Part shown: in pieces, positions 25,774 to 33,785 of the stretch
Layout: the number at the start of each line of letters is the position of its first letter
Numbering within the stretch: position 1 is the stretch's first letter
Assembly: GCA_017694335.1 (NCBI GenBank)
Contig: JADIMZ010000029.1
Location: forward strand, 1-45,998
Length of the DNA stretch: 45,998 nt
Direction of reading: 5' to 3'
Source of the DNA: Candidatus Pullibacteroides excrementavium
GTDB taxonomy: Bacteria; Bacteroidota; Bacteroidia; Bacteroidales; P3
Position numbers and translations under genes: made by a program
The notes under the pieces: generated by a model
Databases searched by the model: none
Seen by the model: the letters and a program-made list of their open reading frames with translations, nothing else
What the model was told of the DNA's origin: nothing

Positions 25774-28623
25774 ATGAGAAAAAGGTTTTTGGTATTATGC
25801 CTGGTTCTGGCATCGGTTTGGTGCGGGTGCAATTCCTATGGCGCAAGATTCGGGACGATGGAAGGCGAGGGGATTGCGGAGACGGGCGAAAGCAAGGCGA
25901 AAGGCGTTCTGCAAGGCGTGGTGACCGACAAAGGTACGGGCGAGACCTTGCCGTTTGCCGCGGTGCAGATAGAAGGTACTGCCTTGGGGGCGGTAGCCGG
26001 TTTGGACGGGAGCTATACGTTCAATTTGGCGCCGGGTACTTATTCCATCAAGGTCAGCTTCACGTCTTATAAGACGCAGGTGATTCCCAATATCAAGATT
26101 GTGGCCGGTCAGAACACGCATTTGGATGTGGCGATGGAAAGCACGGCTACGGAGTTGAAGGAAGTGAAGGTGACGGCACGCCGGGTGCGGCATACCGATG
26201 CGGCGGTCCTGAGCACGATGAAGCAGGCCGACGTGGTGGCTACCGGGGCTTCGTCCCAGCTGATTTCCCGTTCCCAGTCGAAAGATGCCGCCGAGGTGGT
26301 GTCCAAGCTTCCGGGGGTCAGCGTGGAAGAAGGCGGGATGGTCAACGTGCGGGGCTTGAACGTGAGGTACAACACGGTCTTGCTCAACGGAACCACGGCA
26401 CCGGGAACGGAGAACGACAGCCGGGCGTTCGCCTTGGATGTCATTGCCGGGAACGCCATCGATCATTTGATGCTGTACAAGACGGCTTCGGCTGAATTTC
26501 CGGCCGATTTCTCCGGAGGCCTGGTCGGCATCACCACCAAGAGCATGCCCACGGAGGATGCCTTGAGCTTCTCTTATAATATAGGTGTCAATACGGCCAG
26601 CATCGGCAAGGACTTTGTGCATTATCACGGCAACGGGGCGGATGCGATAGGCTTCGGCGGGGCTTCGCGCCAGCTGCCTTCGGGCTTCCCTTCGGATATC
26701 AGCCAGGCCGGCAATGCCGAGAAAGCGGAATACGCCCGGATGTTGGACAACGACTGGGCTACTTCTACCCGGACCTCCCTGCCGTCCCAAGGCTTCTCGA
26801 TGCAGTGGGACAAGTCGGCCATGGTAGGCAAGGACAAGGATATCAAGTTCGGGAGCCTGTTCGCGCTTAATTACGGTTACGAGAACACGGTGCGCGAGGC
26901 CTTCGAGAACAACCGCTTCGGGGTGTTCGACTTGATCAACGAGCAGCCGCGTTACCTGAATGCCTATACCGATGAGGATTATGGCACCAAGGTAAAGCTT
27001 AATGCCTTGGGCAATATCGGCTTCCAGTTCAAGGACGGTTCGCGTTTCGAGTTCAAGAACCTTTTCAGCCAGAATGCCCAGGACAAGACGGCTTTCCGTC
27101 AAGGTATCGACTACAACAACGATTACCATATCCGGGAACAAGAATACATCTATACGCAGCGTTCCCTCTACTTGGGGCAGTTGCTCTACACGCACAACCC
27201 TGCCAAAGGGCATAAGCTGGATTACCGCCTGACTTACGGTTTCACGAACCGCCAGGAGCCGGATCGCCGCTTGGTGACTTTCCGCCAGCAGACCGACCCT
27301 TCGATGCCGAATTACGAGATGTACAAGGCGACCGATGTGAACCGCTACTACCAGGACATGAACGAGCATTTGGTAGCGGGAGGAATCGACTACAAGGGCT
27401 TGTTGGTGGATAAGGGCTTGAAGCTGGAGCTGCTTGCCGGGGCTGCCGCCCAGTACAAGAACCGGGTTTTCGACGGCCGCAAGTTCCTGTACACTTCGGG
27501 TTATCCTTCCACGCTGCCTTCGGATTTCCTGTACGGGGATTTGACCGAGATATTCCAGCCGGAGAACCTTCGAGCCGATGGTTACTTCATTGATGAGAAC
27601 ACCCGCAAGTCCGATGCCTATACGGCTACCACCTTTATTCCGGCACTCTATGCATCGGTCAAGATGCAAGTGGGCGGATGGCATTTGGCGGCAGGGGCGA
27701 GGGCCGAATACGAGCGGACCATCCTGAACGGCTATACGGCAGACGGTTCGATGCCGGTGCAGGTGAACCGGAGCGAGCTGAATGTGTTCCCTTCTTTCAA
27801 CGGTTCCTACCATTTCAGCGACAAGCATATCCTTCGTGCCGCTTACGCCTACACGATCAACCGTCCCGAGTTGCGGGAAATCGCGCCTTACGTCTATTAC
27901 GACTTCGACCAGTTTGCCGATTATACCGGGAATACCGATTTGAAGAATGCCAAGATCCAGAACGTGGACTTGCGATACGAGTTCTATCCTTCTCCCAAGG
28001 AGTTGATTTCGGTAGGGGCGTTCTACAAGCATTTCCGCGATCCTATCGAGGTTTCCTATATCCGCTCCTCGGGCGGGAACGCGATTTACACCTTCAAGAA
28101 TGCCGACTTCGCCTATACCACCGGCGTGGAACTGGAATTGCGAAAGAGCCTCGACTTCATGAAGCTCAAGAACTTCTCCTTGGTGGTGAACGCGGCTTGG
28201 ATTTACAGCCAGGTGCGTTTCCGGGACGAGGACTTCGACCGCGACCGCGCCATGCAGGGGCAATCGCCTTACTTGGTCAATGCCGGTTTGTTCTACGAGA
28301 ACAAGGGCTGGGTGTTGAGCCTGATGTACGGGCGTTACGGCCGCCGCATCCTGGCGGTGGGCGAGGTGTTCCAGAACCCGGATGAGGATATCCCGGACAT
28401 CTACGAGATGCCGCGCAACGATTTGTCGTTCGGCCTCAAGAAAAGCATTGGCAAGCATTGGGAAATCAAGTTCCTTGCCAGCAACCTGCTGAACCAGGAT
28501 TATACCGAGTGCCAGTTTGCGCATTACACGGATTCCGACGGAGTGGGACATACGGTGACCCAAACGCCGCGTTCGTACAAGCTGGGGGTTGAGTTCCAAG
28601 TCGGCGTGACTTTCAAACTTTAG
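25774..28623 (+). CDS. TonB-dependent outer membrane receptor (not SusC type)
   Basis: The 949-residue receptor has a hydrophobic signal (about 5-23), a carboxypeptidase-regulatory-like domain (about 44-122), a plug (about 145-260, with VSKLPGVSVEEGGMVNVRGL) and a beta-barrel to the C-terminal VGVTFKL. The plug lacks SusC landmarks, so this is an ordinary TonB-dependent receptor and not a SusC. Codon use is strongly biased, suggesting high expression. The ATG at 25774 directly precedes the signal; the longer frame upstream lacks homology and would span the promoter. A lipoprotein gene follows at 29 bp. The ligand is unknown. Confidence 0.92.
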   Translation: MRKRFLVLCLVLASVWCGCNSYGARFGTMEGEGIAETGESKAKGVLQGVVTDKGTGETLPFAAVQIEGTALGAVAGLDGSYTFNLAPGTYSIKVSFTSYKTQVIPNIKIVAGQNTHLDVAMESTATELKEVKVTARRVRHTDAAVLSTMKQADVVATGASSQLISRSQSKDAAEVVSKLPGVSVEEGGMVNVRGLNVRYNTVLLNGTTAPGTENDSRAFALDVIAGNAIDHLMLYKTASAEFPADFSGGLVGITTKSMPTEDALSFSYNIGVNTASIGKDFVHYHGNGADAIGFGGASRQLPSGFPSDISQAGNAEKAEYARMLDNDWATSTRTSLPSQGFSMQWDKSAMVGKDKDIKFGSLFALNYGYENTVREAFENNRFGVFDLINEQPRYLNAYTDEDYGTKVKLNALGNIGFQFKDGSRFEFKNLFSQNAQDKTAFRQGIDYNNDYHIREQEYIYTQRSLYLGQLLYTHNPAKGHKLDYRLTYGFTNRQEPDRRLVTFRQQTDPSMPNYEMYKATDVNRYYQDMNEHLVAGGIDYKGLLVDKGLKLELLAGAAAQYKNRVFDGRKFLYTSGYPSTLPSDFLYGDLTEIFQPENLRADGYFIDENTRKSDAYTATTFIPALYASVKMQVGGWHLAAGARAEYERTILNGYTADGSMPVQVNRSELNVFPSFNGSYHFSDKHILRAAYAYTINRPELREIAPYVYYDFDQFADYTGNTDLKNAKIQNVDLRYEFYPSPKELISVGAFYKHFRDPIEVSYIRSSGGNAIYTFKNADFAYTTGVELELRKSLDFMKLKNFSLVVNAAWIYSQVRFRDEDFDRDRAMQGQSPYLVNAGLFYENKGWVLSLMYGRYGRRILAVGEVFQNPDEDIPDIYEMPRNDLSFGLKKSIGKHWEIKFLASNLLNQDYTECQFAHYTDSDGVGHTVTQTPRSYKLGVEFQVGVTFKL

Positions 28624-28652
28624 AAAATAAACCTATAAATTTTTATAACAAA

Positions 28653-30071
28653 ATGAAAATGAACAAAATGAAAATGTGGTTCCTGATGGCCATGATGGCC
28701 GGCGGAATGTTGGCGTTCACCTCTTGCGACAACAAAAATGGTAGCGACGACAACGGTGGTGATGATGTCGTTGCCGGCGATCCGGTCCTGAAAGGTGAAA
28801 TCAAAGGCAACCGTACTTTGTCGGCCGATACGGTCTATACCTTGGACGGCTTCGTTTACGTAGTGGATGGGGCTACCTTGACGATTCCTGCCGGTACGGT
28901 AATCCAAGGCAAGAGCGGTACCAAGGCGGCTTTGATCGTGGAACGCGGCGGCAAGCTGATGGCCGAAGGTACGGCCGAAGACCCTATCATCTTCACATCC
29001 GACAAACCGGCCGGTCAGCGTAACTACGGTGACTGGGGCGGTGTGATTCTCTGCGGCAAGGCCAAGATTAACTCCGGTGAAGCTCAGGTGGAAGGCGGTC
29101 CTCGTACCATGTACGGCGGTGAGGACGATCACGACAATTCCGGCGTCCTCAAATATGTCCGTATCGAGTTCGGAGGTATTGAATTTGATACCGACAAGGA
29201 AATCAATGGTTTGACTATTTGCGCTGTGGGCGATGCCACGGTTATCGACCATGTACAATGCTCCTATACCAAGGACGACAGCTTTGAATGGTTCGGCGGT
29301 ACGGTGAACTGCCGCAACTTGGTGGCTTTCCGTGGCTGGGATGACGACTTCGATACCGATGCCGGTTTCCGTGGCACGGTTCAGTTCGCGGTTTCGGTTC
29401 GCGACATCCAGGTTTCCGACAAGTCCAAATCCAACGGTTTTGAATCGGATAACGATGGCGACGGCTCCAGCAACACTCCATTGAACAACCCTCGTTTCTC
29501 GAACGTGACCCTGATTGGCCCTTACGCTACCTTGGCTGATACGGCCAATACCAACAGCTCTTTTGCCAGCGACAACGCTTACGGTCCTTACCAGGCTGCC
29601 ATGCACCTGCGTCGCAACACCCGTTTGCAGGTTTACAACTCGGTATTCGCCGGCTGGCCTTTAGGTCTGTTGCTCGACAGCGACAACTGCATGAACTCGG
29701 CGGAAGCGGGTATCTCCGATCCTGTCAACAACTTGGTGGTAAAGAACTGTATCTTGGCAGGTATGCGTCAGAACTTCGACCAGGATGTGGAAAGCGCTAC
29801 CCTGACTACCGAAGAATACTTCAACAATGCGGCTTTGAACAACCGCGTGGTGGCTACCAATGCTGAACTGGGCATTGCCGGTGCTTTCAACTTGGCTTCT
29901 CCTTCTTTCCTGCCCGAAAGCGGTTCGGCTTTGCTTTCCGGTGCTGACTTCAGCGGCCTGACCGGCTTTGAAACCGTCGATTTCATCGGGGCTTTCGGTA
30001 CGGAAGACTGGACGGCTGGCTGGTGCAACTTCGATCCCCAGAACACGGAATATGTAGCTGCGGCTGAATAA
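28653..30071 (+). CDS. Beta-helix lipoprotein partner of the TonB receptor
   Basis: The 472-residue lipoprotein has lipobox FTSC with Cys25. The Asp-rich tail after it (DNKNGSDDNGGDD) resembles the Bacteroidetes signal for export to the cell surface. The body is built of turns of a right-handed parallel beta-helix type: GATLTIPAGTVIQGK, GGKLMAEGTAEDPIIFTS, and later VRIEFGGIEFD, ATVIDHVQCSYTKDDSFEW and LVAFRGWDDDFDTDAG. Similar proteins occur next to TonB receptors in other Bacteroidetes, sometimes mislabelled as transporters; that is from memory. By position it may take the place of SusD, capturing ligand at the surface. No catalytic residues were identified. Confidence 0.82.
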   Translation: MKMNKMKMWFLMAMMAGGMLAFTSCDNKNGSDDNGGDDVVAGDPVLKGEIKGNRTLSADTVYTLDGFVYVVDGATLTIPAGTVIQGKSGTKAALIVERGGKLMAEGTAEDPIIFTSDKPAGQRNYGDWGGVILCGKAKINSGEAQVEGGPRTMYGGEDDHDNSGVLKYVRIEFGGIEFDTDKEINGLTICAVGDATVIDHVQCSYTKDDSFEWFGGTVNCRNLVAFRGWDDDFDTDAGFRGTVQFAVSVRDIQVSDKSKSNGFESDNDGDGSSNTPLNNPRFSNVTLIGPYATLADTANTNSSFASDNAYGPYQAAMHLRRNTRLQVYNSVFAGWPLGLLLDSDNCMNSAEAGISDPVNNLVVKNCILAGMRQNFDQDVESATLTTEEYFNNAALNNRVVATNAELGIAGAFNLASPSFLPESGSALLSGADFSGLTGFETVDFIGAFGTEDWTAGWCNFDPQNTEYVAAAE

Positions 30072-30125
30072 TTTCAGGGTCTTTTCTGAAAAGCCTCTGC
30101 TGCGTTGTGCGCAGGCTTAGGCTTT

Positions 30126-30166
30126 AAACGTCCTCAGGTGCGGGAAGTACGTGGGGGCGTTTTTTT
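30126..30166 (+). terminator. Terminator after the beta-helix lipoprotein gene
   Basis: AAACGTCCTC (30126-30135) pairs with GGGGGCGTTT (30153-30162), using two G-U pairs, and runs into seven T. It lies 54 bp after the stop codon. From here to the element at 30316 I see nothing else. Confidence 0.8.
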
Positions 30167-30315
30167 ATTTGCTGGTGGTATTTCTTTTACTGTTGTGTGG
30201 TTCTGCGGACGGAAGAATTGTATTGAATGTGGTTTTGCAAAAATTGAGAGTGTATTTATCGGTCGCTTTGCCAATAAATTCTTGTTTCTTGTGTCTGTCT
30301 CTTTGGCGCGTCCTC

Positions 30316-30441
30316 TTTGGCTCGTCAGAACGGCTAAGATGCGAGGCGCGCGAGGACGAGAAAAGCGGAGCATACTTTAGTATGTGAGCATTTTCGAGCT
30401 TCTCGCGCAACGAAGCAGCTTGGCCGTTATCACGAGCCAAA
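30316..30441. repeat. Inverted-repeat element C
   Basis: A 126-bp element. The ends TTTGGCTCGTCAGAACGGC (30316-30334) and 30423-30441 are inverted copies at 17 of 19 positions. The inside shares the core TAAGATGCgAGGCGC, a run of purines, then a CATACTTTAGTATG palindrome with the elements at 31949-32056 and 37265-37389, although the ends differ. The right end overlaps the last codons and stop of the thioesterase gene. It lies between two convergent genes. Confidence 0.75.
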
Positions 30442-31248
30442 ATGGGCACGGGCCCACGCATGAAGAATACCCCCGTCCAAACTCCGGATCGCATAGGAAA
30501 CTCTGTCCTCCTCGGCATCGCATAGCCATACGGACACCTCGCTTCCCGGCTTCAGCTCATGGGCGTAAATCACTTCCATCTCTTCGAGCCGGTGCGTTTC
30601 CATGAACGAGTCCGAGTGGGCATCCATCATCCATTGGATATAGGAGCTTTGGGTCACGTGGCCGTTGAAGTCGATGTCCCGGTAGTGGGCTTGTACCTGG
30701 CAGGCTTCGTGCCAGGCGGGCTGGTTGAAATCCAGCATTCCTTTCTGTTCCCGGCGGTCGAACATCGACGGCTTGAAAGGCAGTTCCTCGTTGTAGTATC
30801 CCGCCAGCGGTTTCATCATCTCGGTGGGGCGTTCCGGTCGGCGGCCTTCCAAATTGATCAGCATCCAGTCGGTGTAAGCGAAAGCCCGCAAAGCGCCGGT
30901 GGAGACTTTTTCGGTAGTGATACCATTATTATATAAGGCGGCGGTTTCCTCGTTCCAGTCGCTGACCTTGTAGAGCCGGGGCACCAGCAGCCCTTCGCAG
31001 GCCGGATTCCAGCTTTCGAACAGCACCCTTTCCTCGCGCTGGGGCATATCGGGGATGAAGATGTGGATTCGTCTCAGCATCCAGGTGAGCCCTTGCTGGT
31101 TGAGGATATCCGCGTTCACGCCTTGCCGGTAGGTATGCAGCTCGGCCATATCGTTGAATAGGTCGCAGAGCGTCTTGATTTTGAGCCGGTGCTTCTTGTC
31201 GGTGTAGTGATTGTAGATTCTGACGGGTTCGCCGTATTTGTAAACCAT
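30430..31248 (-). CDS. Acyl-ACP thioesterase
   Basis: The 272-residue protein has two hot-dog domains in tandem, as in FatA/FatB-like acyl-ACP thioesterases, which release free fatty acids from acyl carrier protein. The first domain contains LCDLFNDMAELHT and LTWMLRRIHI. The second has HYRDIDFNGHVTQSSYIQWMMD in pattern, typical of the hot-dog active-site helix. The ATG at 31246-31248 fits the family start; 27 more residues upstream are unlike it. The stop codon TGA (30430-30432) lies inside the inverted end of element C, but the last residues (HAWARAHFGS) reach normal family length. Confidence 0.92.
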   Translation of the reverse strand: MVYKYGEPVRIYNHYTDKKHRLKIKTLCDLFNDMAELHTYRQGVNADILNQQGLTWMLRRIHIFIPDMPQREERVLFESWNPACEGLLVPRLYKVSDWNEETAALYNNGITTEKVSTGALRAFAYTDWMLINLEGRRPERPTEMMKPLAGYYNEELPFKPSMFDRREQKGMLDFNQPAWHEACQVQAHYRDIDFNGHVTQSSYIQWMMDAHSDSFMETHRLEEMEVIYAHELKPGSEVSVWLCDAEEDRVSYAIRSLDGGILHAWARAHFGS

Positions 31249-31417
31249 GTGATTAAGGTTTTCACGCGATGCCCTTGTCTGGGACAATCGCTTGGGTTCA
31301 AGTTGGCGAATGTACGAAAAAGAATCCAAAGGCGGATTGGTTAATCCGAATCGGAGGCTATGGATGTGTTAGGGGCGGATAACAAGAGGGAGGTTCTTAT
31401 TCGATGGGGTTTATGGC

Positions 31418-31888
31418 TTACAGCCGGTTCCAGTACAGGCTCCGTCCTAAGATCCGGAAACCGATATAGGCTCTGAACTTCATCGTGCTGTCGTTCTCGA
31501 ATTCGATGGCGCAGCGGTAGGTCTTGCCGCTGGTGGGGTCGTAGACGCGGCCGCCGTTCCACTCCTTGCTGCGGGCATCGTAGCTTAGCTTGCGGACCAC
31601 CACCACATGGGTGAGCGGGATATGGCGTTTGTCGGCGCGGGGGTTCTGGACATCGGTCTTGGGTTTGCCCAAGTCGTCCAAGGGGTTTTCCATCCAGACA
31701 ATCCGGGCTTCGTAGTCTCCGTCATCGGCCCGGTAGAAATTCAGATGCATCCGTTCCCCTGTCCCTCGGTCGAATACTTCGTAATCCCCTACGATATCGT
31801 CGGCCTTGGCGCCTAAGCTTTGAGCCTGCAGCCCGGCCGGCAGGCACAGCAGAAGCGAAAATACGAAGAGCAGTGTCTTTAGGTGCAT
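31418..31888 (-). CDS. DUF2147 exported protein
   Basis: The 156-residue protein has a signal peptide ending at LQA, followed by Gln23. The rest fits DUF2147: IVGDYEVFDRGTGERMHLNFYR near the start, then RIVWMENPLDD, WNGGRVYDPTSGKTYRC and RAYIGFRILGRSLYWNR. This small periplasmic beta-barrel-like family has no settled function. The ATG at 31886-31888 puts the signal peptide first; a start at 31924 would add 12 residues. The 169 bp to the thioesterase gene contains no feature I can name. Confidence 0.9.
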   Translation of the reverse strand: MHLKTLLFVFSLLLCLPAGLQAQSLGAKADDIVGDYEVFDRGTGERMHLNFYRADDGDYEARIVWMENPLDDLGKPKTDVQNPRADKRHIPLTHVVVVRKLSYDARSKEWNGGRVYDPTSGKTYRCAIEFENDSTMKFRAYIGFRILGRSLYWNRL

Positions 31889-31920
31889 GGTTCTTGTCAA
31901 CTTCGGGACAGGAGGGTGTG

Positions 31921-32056
31921 TCAAAATAAGGATTTAGAATAAATCTTAGGCGGTGTGTCAGAGTGAGTAAGATGCAAGGCGCTGAGAGCGAGAACGAAGG
32001 AGCGTACTGTTGCTGCTCTCGCTGCGAAGCCGGATTGCTTATTATGACACACCGCC
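31921..32056. repeat. Inverted-repeat element A with extended left arm
   Basis: GGCGGTGTGTCA (31949-31960) and TGACACACCGCC (32045-32056) are perfect inverted ends of a 108-bp element. The sequence from 31921 through the left end and the core to about 32007 reappears, inverted and nearly unchanged, around element B. The central palindrome seen in B and C is missing here, making this copy about 17 bp shorter. It lies between the divergent DUF2147 and DedA genes, so it may affect their promoters. Confidence 0.85.
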
Positions 32057-32244
32057 CCGTTTTTCAATAACGGCAGGCGAAGATAGCCGTCACAGGGGGT
32101 GTGGAGGGGTGGAATCAAGATGAAAATGCCGAAATTTGGATTTGAGTGAGAAGTAATTTGTTTTTTAATTTATTGATTGTGATTTGAATGTTGGGTTGGT
32201 GGGGCTGTTTGCGCGATGCCTTTGATTTTTACCGAAACAGCGGG

Positions 32245-32276
32245 TTTGGCACTACAGGCTATTTGCATTATCTTCG
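32245..32276 (+). promoter_or_regulatory. Promoter of the DedA gene
   Basis: TTTG (32245-32248), 20 bp, TATCTTCG (32269-32276) fits the Bacteroidetes consensus with one mismatch in the -7 box. The start would be near 32283, about 24 bases before the ATG. The stretch 32057-32244 upstream holds no recognised feature. Confidence 0.65.
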
Positions 32277-32306
32277 CGCTTTCTAATTCGAAATACAGGC
32301 TGCTAT

Positions 32307-32975
32307 ATGATTGAATTTTTTCTCGACAACCTGAATTATTGGACGGTTTTCTTGGGAATGATGATTGAAAGCTCGTTCATCCCTTTCCCTTCCGAAGTGA
32401 TTGTGCCTCCGGCTGCTTGGTTGGCTTTGGGGCCGGACTCGGAAATGAATATCGTCCTGGTGGTCTTGGTGGCTACCTTGGGGGCGGATGCGGGCGCGTT
32501 GATTAACTATTACTTGGCCAAATGGTTAGGGCGTCCTATCGTCTATAAGTTCGCCAACAGCCGGGTGGGGCATCTTTGCCTGCTCAATGGGGAAAAGGTG
32601 GCTCATGCCGAGGAATATTTCCGCAAGCACGGGGTCGTTTCCACCTTCTTTGGCCGTTTGGTGCCTGCGGTCCGCCAGCTGATTTCCATTCCGGCGGGTC
32701 TGGCCGAGATGAAGCTGCATACGTTTTTGCTCTTTACTACGCTGGGCGCCGGTCTTTGGAATATCGTTCTGGCTGTTTTAGGCTATGTGGTACGGGTTTC
32801 TTTCCCCAATGTCGAAACTACCGAGGATGTATCCAACCTGGCCTCGACCTACAGCCATGAGATTGGCTACGGCATTCTGGCCATCGTGGTAGTGGTTCTC
32901 GGGTATTTTATAGTGAAGCGGGTAGTCAAGAAGCGCAAGGCGGCTCAGGCGGGACAACAGGGTCCGAAGGCTTAG
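32307..32975 (+). CDS. DedA-family membrane protein
   Basis: The 222-residue inner-membrane protein is of the DedA/SNARE-associated family. It has the FIPFPSEVIVPPAAWLA re-entrant segment (24-40), FFGRLVPAVRQLISIPAG in pattern, and several membrane helices, ending in a basic tail. The family includes scramblases that recycle undecaprenyl phosphate or phosphatidylethanolamine and helps keep membrane potential. Which lipid this member handles cannot be told. It has its own promoter and terminator. Confidence 0.93.
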   Translation: MIEFFLDNLNYWTVFLGMMIESSFIPFPSEVIVPPAAWLALGPDSEMNIVLVVLVATLGADAGALINYYLAKWLGRPIVYKFANSRVGHLCLLNGEKVAHAEEYFRKHGVVSTFFGRLVPAVRQLISIPAGLAEMKLHTFLLFTTLGAGLWNIVLAVLGYVVRVSFPNVETTEDVSNLASTYSHEIGYGILAIVVVVLGYFIVKRVVKKRKAAQAGQQGPKA

Positions 32976-33024
32976 TTTTGTGCTTGACGGCTGTCTTGTA
33001 GGCAGTTATGCTTCAGTTTCCATC

Positions 33025-33068
33025 AGCCTTGCCTAAGAGGTTTCGGCTTCCTTAGGCAAGGCTTTCTT
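33025..33068 (+). terminator. Terminator after DedA
   Basis: AGCCTTGCCTAAG (33025-33037) pairs perfectly with CTTAGGCAAGGCT (33051-33063), followed by TTCTTTATT. The T tract runs into the stop codon of the convergent flavin reductase gene. Confidence 0.9.
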
Positions 33069-33673
33069 TATTCCCTCCTTTTGGGGAGCGCTTGCTTGTT
33101 TTCCGTTTTTTTCTTTTGCACCGACCAGCCGAAGCGGCCTATCGTTTCGCCTGTTTTATAGTAATTCCCATGTGCATAGACCAAGAGGCCGGAACGGGCC
33201 AAATCGAACTTGCCGGTCTCCGGGTCCATGTACTTCTCATCGGCTTGGATGTTGATAATATCGGCTATGAAGACCTCGTGCGAACCCAAAGGCAGCGACT
33301 GCCGCACTTTGCACTCCAGGCTCAATGGGGATTCCACGACAATCGGTGCCTTGACCTCTTCCCCCGCCGCGGCCTGCAGCCCGCATTCCTTGAATTTGTC
33401 ATAATCCCGCCCGGACTTGACCCCGCACCAGTCGGTGGCCTTGGCCAAGGCCTGGGTGGTCAGGTTTATCGTGAATTCACCGTATTTTTTGATAAGGCCG
33501 TAGGAGTGCCGCTCGGGCCGGATGGAAATGTAGCAGACGGGCGGGTTCGTGCACAGGATCCCCGTCCAAGCCACCGTAATCAGGTTGTAGTCTTCCTCGC
33601 TCGCCCCGCAGCCCACCAAGACCGCCGGCAACGGATAAATCATCGTCCCCGGTTTGAAGTTCACTTTGCCCAT
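33068..33673 (-). CDS. Flavin reductase family protein (FMN-binding split barrel)
   Basis: The 201-residue protein fits the flavin-reductase-like split-barrel family: YPLPAVLVGCG, NLITVAWTGILCTNPPVCYISIRP in pattern, FTINL, then the VESPLSLECKV and HEVFIADI segments. Such proteins bind FMN and use NAD(P)H, often as a reductase or an uncharacterised oxidoreductase. The ATG at 33671-33673 is preferred, since GKVNFKPGTMIYPLPA is a common family start; seven more residues are possible from 33694. The gene stands alone between convergent DedA and divergent topB. Confidence 0.88.
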   Translation of the reverse strand: MGKVNFKPGTMIYPLPAVLVGCGASEEDYNLITVAWTGILCTNPPVCYISIRPERHSYGLIKKYGEFTINLTTQALAKATDWCGVKSGRDYDKFKECGLQAAAGEEVKAPIVVESPLSLECKVRQSLPLGSHEVFIADIINIQADEKYMDPETGKFDLARSGLLVYAHGNYYKTGETIGRFGWSVQKKKTENKQALPKRRE

Positions 33674-33704
33674 GGTATTTGTTTTATTGAGCAATATTAC
33701 GGTT

Positions 33705-33737
33705 TTTCCGGGAATCGGAGAGGTTTTTGTATTTTTG
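33705..33737 (+). promoter_or_regulatory. Promoter of topB
   Basis: TTTT (33705-33708), 21 bp, TATTTTTG (33730-33737) fits the consensus with one mismatch in the -33 box. The start would be about 42 bases before the topB ATG. Confidence 0.6.
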
Positions 33738-33785
33738 CTGCTCTATGCCCGTAAGGGGTATCGATAGGTAAAGCAAGCTAAGGAA

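Noticed and set aside
25795-28599. A 934-residue open frame on the minus strand opposite the second TonB receptor
   Set aside because: It is a codon-bias shadow of the receptor gene: the plus frame has all the domains, and the minus frame has no recognisable motif and a Val/Arg/His-rich composition typical of antisense frames.
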